Part shown: positions 1 to 7,873 of the stretch, one piece after another
How positions within the stretch are numbered: position 1 is the first letter of the stretch
Layout: the number at the start of each line of letters is the position of its first letter
Source: Candidatus Rokuibacteriota bacterium
GTDB lineage: Bacteria > Methylomirabilota > Methylomirabilia > Rokubacteriales > CSP1-6
Length of the DNA: 56,783 nt
Reading direction: 5' to 3'
Assembly (NCBI GenBank): GCA_003221515.1
Contig: QHSI01000132.1
Location: 1-56,783, forward strand
The notes under the pieces: generated by a model
Database searches by the model: none
Seen by the model: the letters and a program-made list of their open reading frames with translations, nothing else
What the model was told of the DNA's origin: nothing
Made by a program: the position numbers and the translations under genes

Positions 1-5
1 TCGCG

Positions 6-827
6 CTAGCCCCTTCCAGCCTGTTGCGGGTCCAGCCAATCGCGGAGCCCATCGGCCAGCATGTTGAAACCGAGGACGGCCGCCAGGATGGCGAGACCCG
101 GGAACACGACGACCCACGGCGCCTGCAGCATGAAGCCGCGGCCGTCGGAGAGCATCAACCCGAGCGATGGCGTGGGCGGCCGCACGCCGACGCCGAGGAA
201 CGACAGCGCCGCTTCCACCAGGATCGCGATGGCCATGAGCACCGAGGCCTGGACGAGCAGCGGCGTCACACAGTTGGGCACGATGTGGCGCAGCACCAGC
301 CGCGGCGCGGCGGCGCCGACCGCGCGCGCGCCTTCCACGTAGACCTCGGCCTTGGTCGCGAGCACGGCGGCGCGGACGACGCGGGCCACGATCGGGACGT
401 AGACCACCGCCAGCGCCAGCGACACCAGCACGACGCCGGTGCCGAAGACGCTGGTGAGCGCGATGGCCAGCAGGATCGCCGGGAACGCCATCAAGATGTC
501 GAGCGGCCGCATAATCAGATGATCCATCACGCCCTCCGCGTAGCCGGCGAGCAGCCCGAGCGGCAGCCCTACTACCACCGCCATCGCGACCGACGCCAGC
601 GCCACGCCGAGCGAGACGCGATAGCCGTGCACGACGCGGCTCAGCACGCTGCGGCCCAGGTCGTCCATGCCGAAGGGCTCGCCGAGCGTGGGCGGCTTCA
701 GCGCGAGCGCGCTCGCGATCGCGGTGGGGCTTCGCGGCAGCGCGTGCGGCGCCCCGACCGCCAGCAGCGCGAGGAACGCGACGATGGCGAGGCCTGCCAC
801 CGCGATCGGCGATCGGCCGCGCGTCAT
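6..827 (-). CDS. Peptide/nickel-type ABC transporter permease (DppC-like)
   Basis: Inner-membrane permease of an oligopeptide-type ABC importer, 273 aa, the usual size for DppC/OppC. A first membrane segment lies at about residues 8-30, followed by an extracytoplasmic stretch with the family hallmark PFGMDDLGRSVLSR, then further membrane spans. The cytoplasmic EAA loop (EGARAVGAAAPRLVLRHIVPN region) that docks on the ATPase is intact. The ATG overlaps the stop of the upstream DppB-like gene by 4 nt (ATGA), so the two are translationally coupled. It is the last operon gene visible; the ATPase genes would be expected beyond the window edge. Substrate cannot be read from the sequence. Confidence 0.93.
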   Translation of the reverse strand: MTRGRSPIAVAGLAIVAFLALLAVGAPHALPRSPTAIASALALKPPTLGEPFGMDDLGRSVLSRVVHGYRVSLGVALASVAMAVVVGLPLGLLAGYAEGVMDHLIMRPLDILMAFPAILLAIALTSVFGTGVVLVSLALAVVYVPIVARVVRAAVLATKAEVYVEGARAVGAAAPRLVLRHIVPNCVTPLLVQASVLMAIAILVEAALSFLGVGVRPPTPSLGLMLSDGRGFMLQAPWVVVFPGLAILAAVLGFNMLADGLRDWLDPQQAGRG

Positions 828-1774
828 CGTCGTCGGAGCCGCGGGTCGATCACGCCGTAGAGCAAGTCGGTGACGAGGTTCACGACCATGAACATCGCCC
901 CGACCACCAGCAATCCGCTCTGCACCACGGGATAGTTCCGCTCGAGCACCGCGTCGAGCGTCATGCGCCCGAGGCCGGGCAGCGCGAAGATCGTCTCGAC
1001 CACGATGGCGCCCCCGAGCATGTAGCCCACCTGGAGCCCGATCACCGTCACGATCGGGATCGCCGCGTTGGGCAGCACGTGGCGCAGCAAGATGGCGCCC
1101 TCGCCCAGCCCTTTGGCTCGCGCGAACTGCACGAACGGACGGTGGACCACGTCGAGCACCGCGGCACGTGTGAGCCGGCCCAGCGCGGCAGCTCGGCTGG
1201 CCGCCAGCGTCAGCGTCGGCAGCACGAGGTACTGGAAGTTCTCGAGCGGGCTCTCGGCGAAGAACACGAAGCCGCTCGACGGCAGGAGGCCCGCCGCCAA
1301 CGACAGCGTCAAGATGAGCATGATCCCGAGCCAGAAATCCGGGATCGAGATCCCGACGAGGCCGAGCGCCAGCGAGGCCCGGTCGGCGGCGCCGCCGCGA
1401 CGGGCCCCGGCCAGCAAGCCGAGCGGCACGCCGATGAGCGCGGCGGCGAGGGCCGCGAGCAGCGTGAGCTCGAGGGTGACCGGCAGGCGATCGAGGATCA
1501 TCTGGCCGATCGGCTCGTTCTGGCGGTAATCGATGCCGAAGTCGCCACGCAGCACGCCGCCAAGCCAGCGCAGGTACTGTTGCGGCAGCGGCTCGTCGAG
1601 GTGGAAGGTCTCGCGCAGCGCGCGGATGCTCTCGGGCGTGGCCTTGTAGCCGAGAACCACCACGGCCGGATCGCCGGGGATGACGCGCATGAGCCCGAAC
1701 ACCAGGAGGCTCATGCCCAGTAGCAGCGGCGCCGCCAGGGCCAGCCGCCGCGCCACGTAGATCAGCGAAGACAA
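824..1774 (-). CDS. Peptide/nickel-type ABC transporter permease (DppB-like)
   Basis: Inner-membrane permease pairing with the DppC-like gene; 316 aa, normal for DppB. The N-terminus (YVARRLALAAPLLLGMSLLVF) is the typical first membrane helix, followed by the conserved GDPA motif and LGLDEPLPQQY-like periplasmic region. The EAA loop reads FVQFARAKGLGEGAILLRHVLPN in the C-terminal half. The longest frame starts with TTG at 1774, 16 nt after the binding-protein stop; a GTG six codons downstream is an alternative start. It is co-directional with the substrate-binding gene and overlaps the next permease by 4 nt. Confidence 0.93.
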   Translation of the reverse strand: MSSLIYVARRLALAAPLLLGMSLLVFGLMRVIPGDPAVVVLGYKATPESIRALRETFHLDEPLPQQYLRWLGGVLRGDFGIDYRQNEPIGQMILDRLPVTLELTLLAALAAALIGVPLGLLAGARRGGAADRASLALGLVGISIPDFWLGIMLILTLSLAAGLLPSSGFVFFAESPLENFQYLVLPTLTLAASRAAALGRLTRAAVLDVVHRPFVQFARAKGLGEGAILLRHVLPNAAIPIVTVIGLQVGYMLGGAIVVETIFALPGLGRMTLDAVLERNYPVVQSGLLVVGAMFMVVNLVTDLLYGVIDPRLRRR

Positions 1775-1790
1775 TCGCCCGCCGTCGCGA

Positions 1791-3341
1791 TCAGGCGATC
1801 CAGACGTCCTCGAAGCGCAGCTCCAGGGAGGGCAGCGGCACCACGCCGTTCACGTTGGGCTTCGTCCAGTACCGCTGGATCTCGTTGCTGAAGATGATCA
1901 GCGAGCCCTCCTCCTGGAACCAGCGGACGAGCTCGGGATACATCTTCTTGCGCGCCACCGGGCTCGCAGTGTAGCGGAAGGCGTCCAACCGCCTGTCGGC
2001 TTCCTCGGACTTGAAGCCGGTGAAGTTCCAGGCCGACGCCGAGTGCTGGAGCGGGTTGTAAAACATATCGGGGTCGACGGTGACCGACCACCAAGCGCCT
2101 GCCACGTCGTATTTCTTGCCTACAAGGGATTCGAAGTACTGTCCGGACTCCATCGGCTGGACCTCCAGCGTGATGCCGACCTTCTTGAGCTGTTCGCGCA
2201 GGATCTCGCCCGTCTTGACCAGCACCGGCACCTGCGACTTCACGAGATACGTCAGCGTCAGTCCGCCGCCGACCCCGGCTTCGCCCAGGAGCTGCTTGGC
2301 CCGAGCGAGATCCGGCCCGGACTTGTGCGCGTTCACCCCGGTGCCCCACACGCTCGGCTCGGGCGTGGGCTCGGCGGTGACGACGTGGCTGCCGAAGTAG
2401 ACGAGCTTCACGATCTCCGTGCGGTCCAGCGCCCACGCGATCGCCTGGCGCACCCGCTTGTCGTTGAGCGGCGGCTTGGACGCGTTGAGCATGAAGAAGA
2501 ACGGGAAGTATGGACGTCCGGGCGACGATTTGATGTCACGCGCCTTCTCGAGCTCGGGGATGCGCTGGGGCGGGACGGTCTGGATCCAGGTGAACCGTCC
2601 GGTCTGCAGCCCGGTGAGCCGCACGGTGTCGTCGGCCGGCGCGTAGAAGATGACCCGGTCCAGGTACGGACGCCCGGCCCGGTGGTACTTGTCCCAGCGC
2701 TCGAGCGTGATGTGATCGTCCTTCACCCACTCCACGAACTTGTACGGCCCGGTGCCGATCGGGAAGAGCTTCGGATCCTTCTCCTTCAGCGCGTTCTCGT
2801 TTACGATCTCGGTCGCCGAGGACATCACCGCCAGGAGCGGCCCGAACGGGCGGCTCAGGTGGAAGCGGACCTGGTGCGTCCCCGACGCCTCCACGCCCTC
2901 GAGCGGCGAGAAGAAGACACGCATCGGCAGCTTGTTCTTGGCGTCGAGCAGCCGGGTGAACGTGAAGACGACGTCCTTGGACGTCAACGGCTCGCCGTTG
3001 TGGAACACGGCGTTGTCGACGAGGTCGAAGAGCCACGTCTTGTCGCTCTCCTGCTTCCACGACCTGGCCAGGCCGGGAACGAACTGGCCCGACTCGTCGA
3101 CGTACACCATCTTGTTGTAGACGTTCTGGTAGACCTGCAGCGACGAGTAGAGCTGGGCGTAGCCCGGGTCCATGTTCACCGGCTTGTCGACGGTCGCCGC
3201 TCTTATGACTCCGCCCCGCTTCGGCTGCCCCTGGGCCGCCGCCGTCCTGACGCCGGGCCCGACGAGGGCGCCGAGCCCCGCGCCGGCCGCGAACCCACCC
3301 GCCCGATCGAGCCACTGCCGTCTGGTGATCCGATCGCTCAT
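1791..3341 (-). CDS. ABC transporter substrate-binding protein, family 5 (peptide/opine type)
   Basis: Periplasmic solute-binding protein of 516 aa (SBP_bac_5 family) feeding the two downstream permeases. The N-terminus has a twin-arginine-like signal (TRRQWL followed by a Gly/Ala-rich hydrophobic stretch ending near AAAQ), so Tat export of a folded protein is likely. The mature start QPKRGGVIRAATVDKPVNMDP is the standard family opening. The open frame extends further upstream, but the ATG at 3341 is preferred: it has a GGGAGGAG ribosome site and overlaps the upstream amidohydrolase stop as ATGA. Coupling with an amidohydrolase suggests an amide or peptide-like substrate that is imported and hydrolysed (inference). 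Confidence 0.92.
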   Translation of the reverse strand: MSDRITRRQWLDRAGGFAAGAGLGALVGPGVRTAAAQGQPKRGGVIRAATVDKPVNMDPGYAQLYSSLQVYQNVYNKMVYVDESGQFVPGLARSWKQESDKTWLFDLVDNAVFHNGEPLTSKDVVFTFTRLLDAKNKLPMRVFFSPLEGVEASGTHQVRFHLSRPFGPLLAVMSSATEIVNENALKEKDPKLFPIGTGPYKFVEWVKDDHITLERWDKYHRAGRPYLDRVIFYAPADDTVRLTGLQTGRFTWIQTVPPQRIPELEKARDIKSSPGRPYFPFFFMLNASKPPLNDKRVRQAIAWALDRTEIVKLVYFGSHVVTAEPTPEPSVWGTGVNAHKSGPDLARAKQLLGEAGVGGGLTLTYLVKSQVPVLVKTGEILREQLKKVGITLEVQPMESGQYFESLVGKKYDVAGAWWSVTVDPDMFYNPLQHSASAWNFTGFKSEEADRRLDAFRYTASPVARKKMYPELVRWFQEEGSLIIFSNEIQRYWTKPNVNGVVPLPSLELRFEDVWIA

Positions 3342-4531
3342 CGTCCGCTCCTCCCGACAGCTCCCTCGTAGGTCACGCCATCTTTCATGACAAGGGTCAC
3401 GCGTGCCATCGCCTTGATGTCCTTCAGCGGGTCGCCGTCGATCGCGATCAGGTCCGCGCGCTTGCCGGCCGCGATCGTGCCCACCTCGCCGTCGACGCGA
3501 CAGGCCTCGGCGCCCCAGCGCGTGCCGGCCAGCAGCGCATCGGCGGGCTTCACGCCCAGGCGCACCAGCGTCTGCAGCTCGAACGCCATCAGCCCGTGCA
3601 TGCTGTCGGTGCCGCACGCGAAGCGCACGCCCGAGGCCAGGTGCCGGGGGAAGTTCTCGTCCACGACGCGACGGGCCCAGCGGACCTTGTCCATGATGGT
3701 CGCGCGCTGCCCGTCGCCCTGCTCGATGCCCGTCGGGTGCATGAAGATCCCGAACGTGCACACGAGCCAGGCCCGGCGCTCGATCATCAGCGCGATGTCC
3801 TCGTCGCCGGCCAGGGCGCCGTGCTCGATCGTCGCCACGCCCTCCTCCACCGCGAGCCGCAAGCCGGCGCCGCCGTGGGCGTGGGCGGCCGCGTAGGTGC
3901 CGGCACGCTCCGCCTCCTCGACCGCCGCGCGGATCTCTTCCCGCGCGTAGGCGCTCGAGGTGGACATGGCGCCCGGCGAGCTCACGCCGCCGGTGACGAA
4001 GATCTTCACGTGGTTGGCGCCCCGTCGGAGATTTTCGCGGGCGCCACGGCGGACTTCGTCGACACCGTCGTAACTCGCCAGCGCGCGTCCGTGACCGTTA
4101 CTCGCCGCGAGGCCCCGCCCGGCCACCAGCAGCCGCGGACCGACGACGATCCCGGCCTCGACCGCGGCGCGGACGTCCAGGTCGAGGAAGTGCTCCTCGC
4201 CCATCACGCGCATGGTGGTCGTCCCCGACGCGAGATCCGTTCTCAAGTTCGCGGTGGCGGCCAGGGCCTGCGGCACCGGGGAGCGGCAGAGCTGGCCGAG
4301 CTGATCGCCGAGGCCGGGCACGATCGAGGCGTGGCTATGGCAGTCGACGAGGCCGGGCATCACGAACCGGTTCGTCAGGTCGAGCGTCGCGGCGCCGGCG
4401 GGCACCGGGGTCGTCGCCGCGGGGCCGACCGACGCGATGCGGCCGTCCTGCACGACGACGAGGGCGTCACGCAGCGGCCCCGCGCCGGTGCCGTCGAACA
4501 GGGTGCCGCAGCGGATCGCCCGGCTGGTCAC
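3338..4531 (-). CDS. Amidohydrolase family protein (imidazolonepropionase-like)
   Basis: Metal-dependent hydrolase of 397 aa, cytoplasmic TIM-barrel type. Visible ligands are HSH in PGLVDCHSHAS, a Lys in HVKIFVTGGVSSPG (candidate carboxylated lysine), HAHG, IEHG and the terminal Asp in CGTDSMHG. The C-terminal strand GKRADLIAIDGDPL is the usual return to the composite N-terminal domain. GTG at 4531 is taken as start because the protein-like sequence begins there and a TATACT hexamer lies 8 nt upstream. It heads the operon with the binding protein and permeases, overlapping the former by 4 nt. Substrate unknown. Confidence 0.88.
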   Translation of the reverse strand: MTSRAIRCGTLFDGTGAGPLRDALVVVQDGRIASVGPAATTPVPAGAATLDLTNRFVMPGLVDCHSHASIVPGLGDQLGQLCRSPVPQALAATANLRTDLASGTTTMRVMGEEHFLDLDVRAAVEAGIVVGPRLLVAGRGLAASNGHGRALASYDGVDEVRRGARENLRRGANHVKIFVTGGVSSPGAMSTSSAYAREEIRAAVEEAERAGTYAAAHAHGGAGLRLAVEEGVATIEHGALAGDEDIALMIERRAWLVCTFGIFMHPTGIEQGDGQRATIMDKVRWARRVVDENFPRHLASGVRFACGTDSMHGLMAFELQTLVRLGVKPADALLAGTRWGAEACRVDGEVGTIAAGKRADLIAIDGDPLKDIKAMARVTLVMKDGVTYEGAVGRSGR

Positions 4532-4538
4532 GCGCCCG

Positions 4539-4544
4539 AGTATA
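4539..4544 (-). promoter_or_regulatory. Candidate -10 element of a leaderless promoter
   Basis: On the minus strand this reads TATACT, a near-perfect -10 hexamer in GC-rich DNA. Its downstream edge lies 7 nt from the GTG start of the amidohydrolase at 4531, so transcription would begin at or next to the start codon. No convincing -35 is visible. Confidence 0.4.
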
Positions 4545-4649
4545 AACCGTGCGCCGTTCAGTATTCCGCCCCAGACATCTCGGGCGGTCGCCAGCCGCGC
4601 AGGGGTTTCTAGCGATTGGTCCTCGCTGTCCGAGCGTGCGCCATGCGCG

Positions 4650-6116
4650 TCAGCGGCCGTACTCGCGCGCGGAGTCTGACGGCACGAGGATGCGCTCGCC
4701 GTGGTGGGCCAGCACGATGCCGTCCTCGACAATGTGCTCGATGACGGCGCCATTCTCCATCGTCTCGCCTTCGACGTACTTGCGACCGTTCACGTAGACC
4801 ATCCGCTCCTTCGGGTCGGGCCCCCAGACCAGGATGTCGATCTTGAACCCCGACTCCGGCGGGTCGACTTGCGTCGCCGGCGTCGTCGGCTCGCCCGGAG
4901 AAGCCTGTCGCGCCGGGGTTTGCGCGGGTGCCGTGGACTCCGGCGCGGCGGTCAGCCCCGGCAGGGTCGGAGGCGCCTGCGCAGGCGTGGGGACGGCGGG
5001 CATCGCCGGCGGTGGGCTCGTCCGATCCGGGTCGCGCCGCTCGGCGGACGGCGCAGGCGCCGTGGGCTCTTCCGTTGTGGGCGCGGCCGCGCGCTTCTCG
5101 ACCGGGGCCGGAGGAGGCGCGACGACCCTGTGGTCGGAAGGGCGGGTGACGACCAGGACGGTGCCGATCGCGAGCACGTAGATAACGAGCCCGGCGGCCA
5201 CGAGCCACGGCCAGAGCGGCCGCCGGGCCGGCGTGGTGGCGCGTTGCGGCAGCGCCTGGCCAGCCGGCGCGCGATCGAAGGCCGGGAGTCCGGACTCCAC
5301 GAGCGGCTCGTGGGCCGCTGCGCGTACGGTCGGCGGGTCCACCGTTTCCCGCCGCTGAGCGTGCGCGCCGAGCAGGGCACGATCGCAGATCGCGTTGATC
5401 AGCCGTGGCACACCGCCCGACAGGCGATAGACCTCACGGATCGCGTCGGTCTCGAAGAGGTCCCGGCCAGCCCCGGCCTGAGTCAGCCGGTGGGACACAT
5501 AGGTGAACGTATCGTCCTCGGCGAAGGGCAACAGATAGTACCCAGCGGTGATGTGCGGTGAGAGTCCGTGCAGCACCTCGACGCCGAGGAGTTCGATCAG
5601 CCGCGGCTGCCCGACCAGGATGATTTCGAGGAGCTTCTGCGTCCCGGTCTCGAGGTTCGCCAGCAGGCGGACCTGCTCGAGCGCGCCGACGCCGAGATTC
5701 TGGGCTTCGTCGACGATCAGGACCGTGCGTCGCCCGCTGGCGCGTACGGCCTGCAGATGGGCGTGGAGCGCGTCGACGAGGATCGCCTGGCCGCCGGCGG
5801 CGCGCTCGTGCTTCACGCCAAGCTCGTCGCAGACGGTGAAGAGGAGCTCCGCGGGCGTGAGCGCCGGGTCGGGGATGAGCGCCGCGTGGACGCCCTGCGG
5901 GAGCCGATCGAGGAGCAGACGGCACAGCGTGGTCTTGCCGATGCCGATCTCTCCGGTGAGGTGCACGACGCCGCCCCGCTCCTCGATGCCCCGCCGCAGA
6001 TGCGCGAGCGCCTTTTTGTGGCGCGCGCCGAGATAGACGAAGCGGCTGTCAGGTGTGTGCGAGAACGGGGATTCGCGGAGGCCGAAGTACCCGACGTATG
6101 GCGCGCTTGCCGTCAC
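4650..6116 (-). CDS. GspA-like AAA ATPase fused to a GspB-like C-terminal domain
   Basis: 488-aa protein combining two type II secretion accessory modules. Residues 1-270 form an ExeA/GspA-type ATPase: the YFGLRESPF opening, Walker A GEIGIGKTT (55-63), Walker B LIVDEAQ (133-139), QPRL sensor region. A Lys/Arg-poor membrane helix follows (about 301-323), then a long Pro/Thr/Ala-rich periplasmic linker. The last about 60 residues (VYVNGRKYVEGE ... ILVPS) resemble the GspB/PulB C-terminal domain. In characterised systems GspA and GspB are partner proteins that help the secretin insert into the outer membrane. The start is GTG at 6116, 15 nt after hyuB. No other secretion gene is present here. 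Confidence 0.85.
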   Translation of the reverse strand: MTASAPYVGYFGLRESPFSHTPDSRFVYLGARHKKALAHLRRGIEERGGVVHLTGEIGIGKTTLCRLLLDRLPQGVHAALIPDPALTPAELLFTVCDELGVKHERAAGGQAILVDALHAHLQAVRASGRRTVLIVDEAQNLGVGALEQVRLLANLETGTQKLLEIILVGQPRLIELLGVEVLHGLSPHITAGYYLLPFAEDDTFTYVSHRLTQAGAGRDLFETDAIREVYRLSGGVPRLINAICDRALLGAHAQRRETVDPPTVRAAAHEPLVESGLPAFDRAPAGQALPQRATTPARRPLWPWLVAAGLVIYVLAIGTVLVVTRPSDHRVVAPPPAPVEKRAAAPTTEEPTAPAPSAERRDPDRTSPPPAMPAVPTPAQAPPTLPGLTAAPESTAPAQTPARQASPGEPTTPATQVDPPESGFKIDILVWGPDPKERMVYVNGRKYVEGETMENGAVIEHIVEDGIVLAHHGERILVPSDSAREYGR

Positions 6117-6131
6117 GCTGGCCCTGCGGGA

Positions 6132-7829
6132 CTACCCGGATGCGCCGCGCGCCCCGACGCCGTAGTCGCGCCGAGCCGCCTCTGGTGAGACGTACCCCTC
6201 GCGCACGTCGCGACGGACCGCCGCGGGATCGCGCTCCGAGGGCGGGCCGAAGCCTCCCCCGCCCCCGGTCATGATGCGGACGGTCTCCCCGGCCGCGATC
6301 GGGTGCTGGGTGGCCTTGCGGACGTGGCGCGTGGCGCCGTCGGGCGCGGTGATCTCCACGCCGTTCACGGCCCCGTCCTTGCCGCCCCAGAGCCCCCACG
6401 GCGGTGTGGCCTTGCGCTCGAGGCTGAAGGTGATGAAGGCCGGCAGCAGGAACTGGTACTCGCGCTCGATGCCGAGGCCGCCGCGATGACGGCCGGCGCC
6501 GCCCGAATCCTGGCGCAGCGCGTAGCGCATGATGCGAATCGACGGCAGCCGCGACTCCACGACCTCGACCGGGTTGTTGCGCGCGGTGGAGCCCGCGAAG
6601 ATGATCATCGCCGACTCGCCGTCGAACGCCGGCCGCGCCCCGGTGCCGCCGGCGTTGAGATCACCCTGGATGAAGAGCCGGCCGGTCTCGGGATGCGTGC
6701 CGAACGCGATCGTCGGCATCTGGTCGCCGTAGGATCCGGCGGGCACCGCGTCGGGCATCGCCGGCGCCAGCGCGCGCAGCCCGAGATCGAGCAGCAGATT
6801 GACCGGCACGTAGTAGCGCGCCGTCGGCGCCGGCTCCTGAGCGGCCAGCACCGAGCGCGGCGGGATCACCACGGTGAGCGGCCGGAAGCAGCCCTCGTCC
6901 ACGGGATCGAGCGGCGTCGTCAGGCACTTGATCAGCATCCGGCAGGCGCTGATCGTGATCGCGTCGCCACAGTTGAACGGTCCCTTTACTTGAGGGTCCG
7001 AGCCCGCGAAGTCGACGGTCATACCGCCGTCGGTCACGGTGATCGCCATCTCGACGCGCACCGGCCGGTCCAGCGTGATGCCGTCGTTGTCGAAGTGCCC
7101 GACGGCGCGATAGACGCCGGCGGGGATCCGGGCCAGCGCGTGCCGCGTGCGGCGCTCGGACTGCTCCATGTAGACGCGCGCCGCCTCCAGCACCGTGTCG
7201 CGGCCGTACTTGGCGAGGACCTCGCGAAAGAAGGTATCACCCGCCCGGCACACCGCGAGCATGGCCTGGATGTCCTTGAGCGTGCCACTCTCGGTGCGGA
7301 TGTTGCCGGCGATGATCCGCATGACCTCTTCGCTCAGCTCGCCGCGGCTCACCAGGCGGACCGAGCGGAAGCGGAGCCCTTCCTGGCGAAAATCGGTCGA
7401 GCCCACCTGCATGCTGCTCGGCACCGGACCGCCGACGTCGCTCCAGTGGGCCTTCACCGCCACGAAACCGGTGAGATGCCCTTCCCAGAACACGGGCGCC
7501 GACATCGCGACGTCGTTCAGGTGGTTGCCGTTGCCGGTATACGGATCGTTGTGGATGAACACGTCGCCTTCGCGGAAGGCGTCGATGCCGCGGTCCGCGA
7601 TGGTCGCCTGGATCGGAAACCCGAGGTGCCCCTGGAAGACGGGCAGCCCGACGCCCTGCGCGATCATCTGCACGTCGGGATCGAAGATCGCGCACCCGAA
7701 ATCGAGGCTTTCGCTGATGATGTGGTTGTACGCGGTCTTGATCATCGTGATCCGCATGCGCTCGGCCGCGGCGTTGAGCGCGGCCCGGATGATTTGGGTG
7801 GTGATGTTGTTGATTGTCAGGGGGAGCAA
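6132..7829 (-). CDS. hyuB: Hydantoinase/oxoprolinase subunit B
   Basis: 565-aa HyuB-family subunit. With HyuA it would carry out ATP-dependent opening of a cyclic amide such as N-methylhydantoin, 5-oxoproline or an acetone-carboxylase-like substrate; which one is not readable. Recognisable segments are the N-terminal IIRAALNAAAERM, the CAIFDPDVQMIAQGVGLPVFQGHLG region, DVFIHNDPYTGNGNHLND, and the C-terminal QDSGGAGRHRGGLG. The start is unusual: TTG at 7829 lies inside a repeat and has no clear ribosome site, 8 nt after the hyuA stop, so initiation may depend on coupling to hyuA. Confidence 0.9.
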   Translation of the reverse strand: MLPLTINNITTQIIRAALNAAAERMRITMIKTAYNHIISESLDFGCAIFDPDVQMIAQGVGLPVFQGHLGFPIQATIADRGIDAFREGDVFIHNDPYTGNGNHLNDVAMSAPVFWEGHLTGFVAVKAHWSDVGGPVPSSMQVGSTDFRQEGLRFRSVRLVSRGELSEEVMRIIAGNIRTESGTLKDIQAMLAVCRAGDTFFREVLAKYGRDTVLEAARVYMEQSERRTRHALARIPAGVYRAVGHFDNDGITLDRPVRVEMAITVTDGGMTVDFAGSDPQVKGPFNCGDAITISACRMLIKCLTTPLDPVDEGCFRPLTVVIPPRSVLAAQEPAPTARYYVPVNLLLDLGLRALAPAMPDAVPAGSYGDQMPTIAFGTHPETGRLFIQGDLNAGGTGARPAFDGESAMIIFAGSTARNNPVEVVESRLPSIRIMRYALRQDSGGAGRHRGGLGIEREYQFLLPAFITFSLERKATPPWGLWGGKDGAVNGVEITAPDGATRHVRKATQHPIAAGETVRIMTGGGGGFGPPSERDPAAVRRDVREGYVSPEAARRDYGVGARGASG

Positions 7830-7873
7830 TGCTTTTGTTAACGTCGGGGGGAGCGATGCTCGCTCCCCCCGAC
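7817..7873. repeat. Palindromic repeat at the hyuA/hyuB junction
   Basis: 7843-7873 is a perfect inverted repeat: 14-bp arms (GTCGGGGGGAGCGA and its complement) around a 3-nt loop. A second, imperfect copy of the half-site (GTCAGGGGGAGCAATGC) lies at about 7816-7832, separated from the first by a short AT-rich spacer (minus strand GTTAACAAAA). The element encodes the last residues of HyuA and the first codons of HyuB, including the TTG start. It looks like a small REP-type palindrome that inserted at a gene boundary (inference). Confidence 0.75.

Noticed and set aside
6303-7841. A 512-codon plus-strand open frame opposite hyuB
   Set aside because: It is rich in Arg, His and Asp with no motif, lacks a ribosome site and is fully antisense to a clear enzyme gene; stop codons are rare in GC-rich antisense frames.
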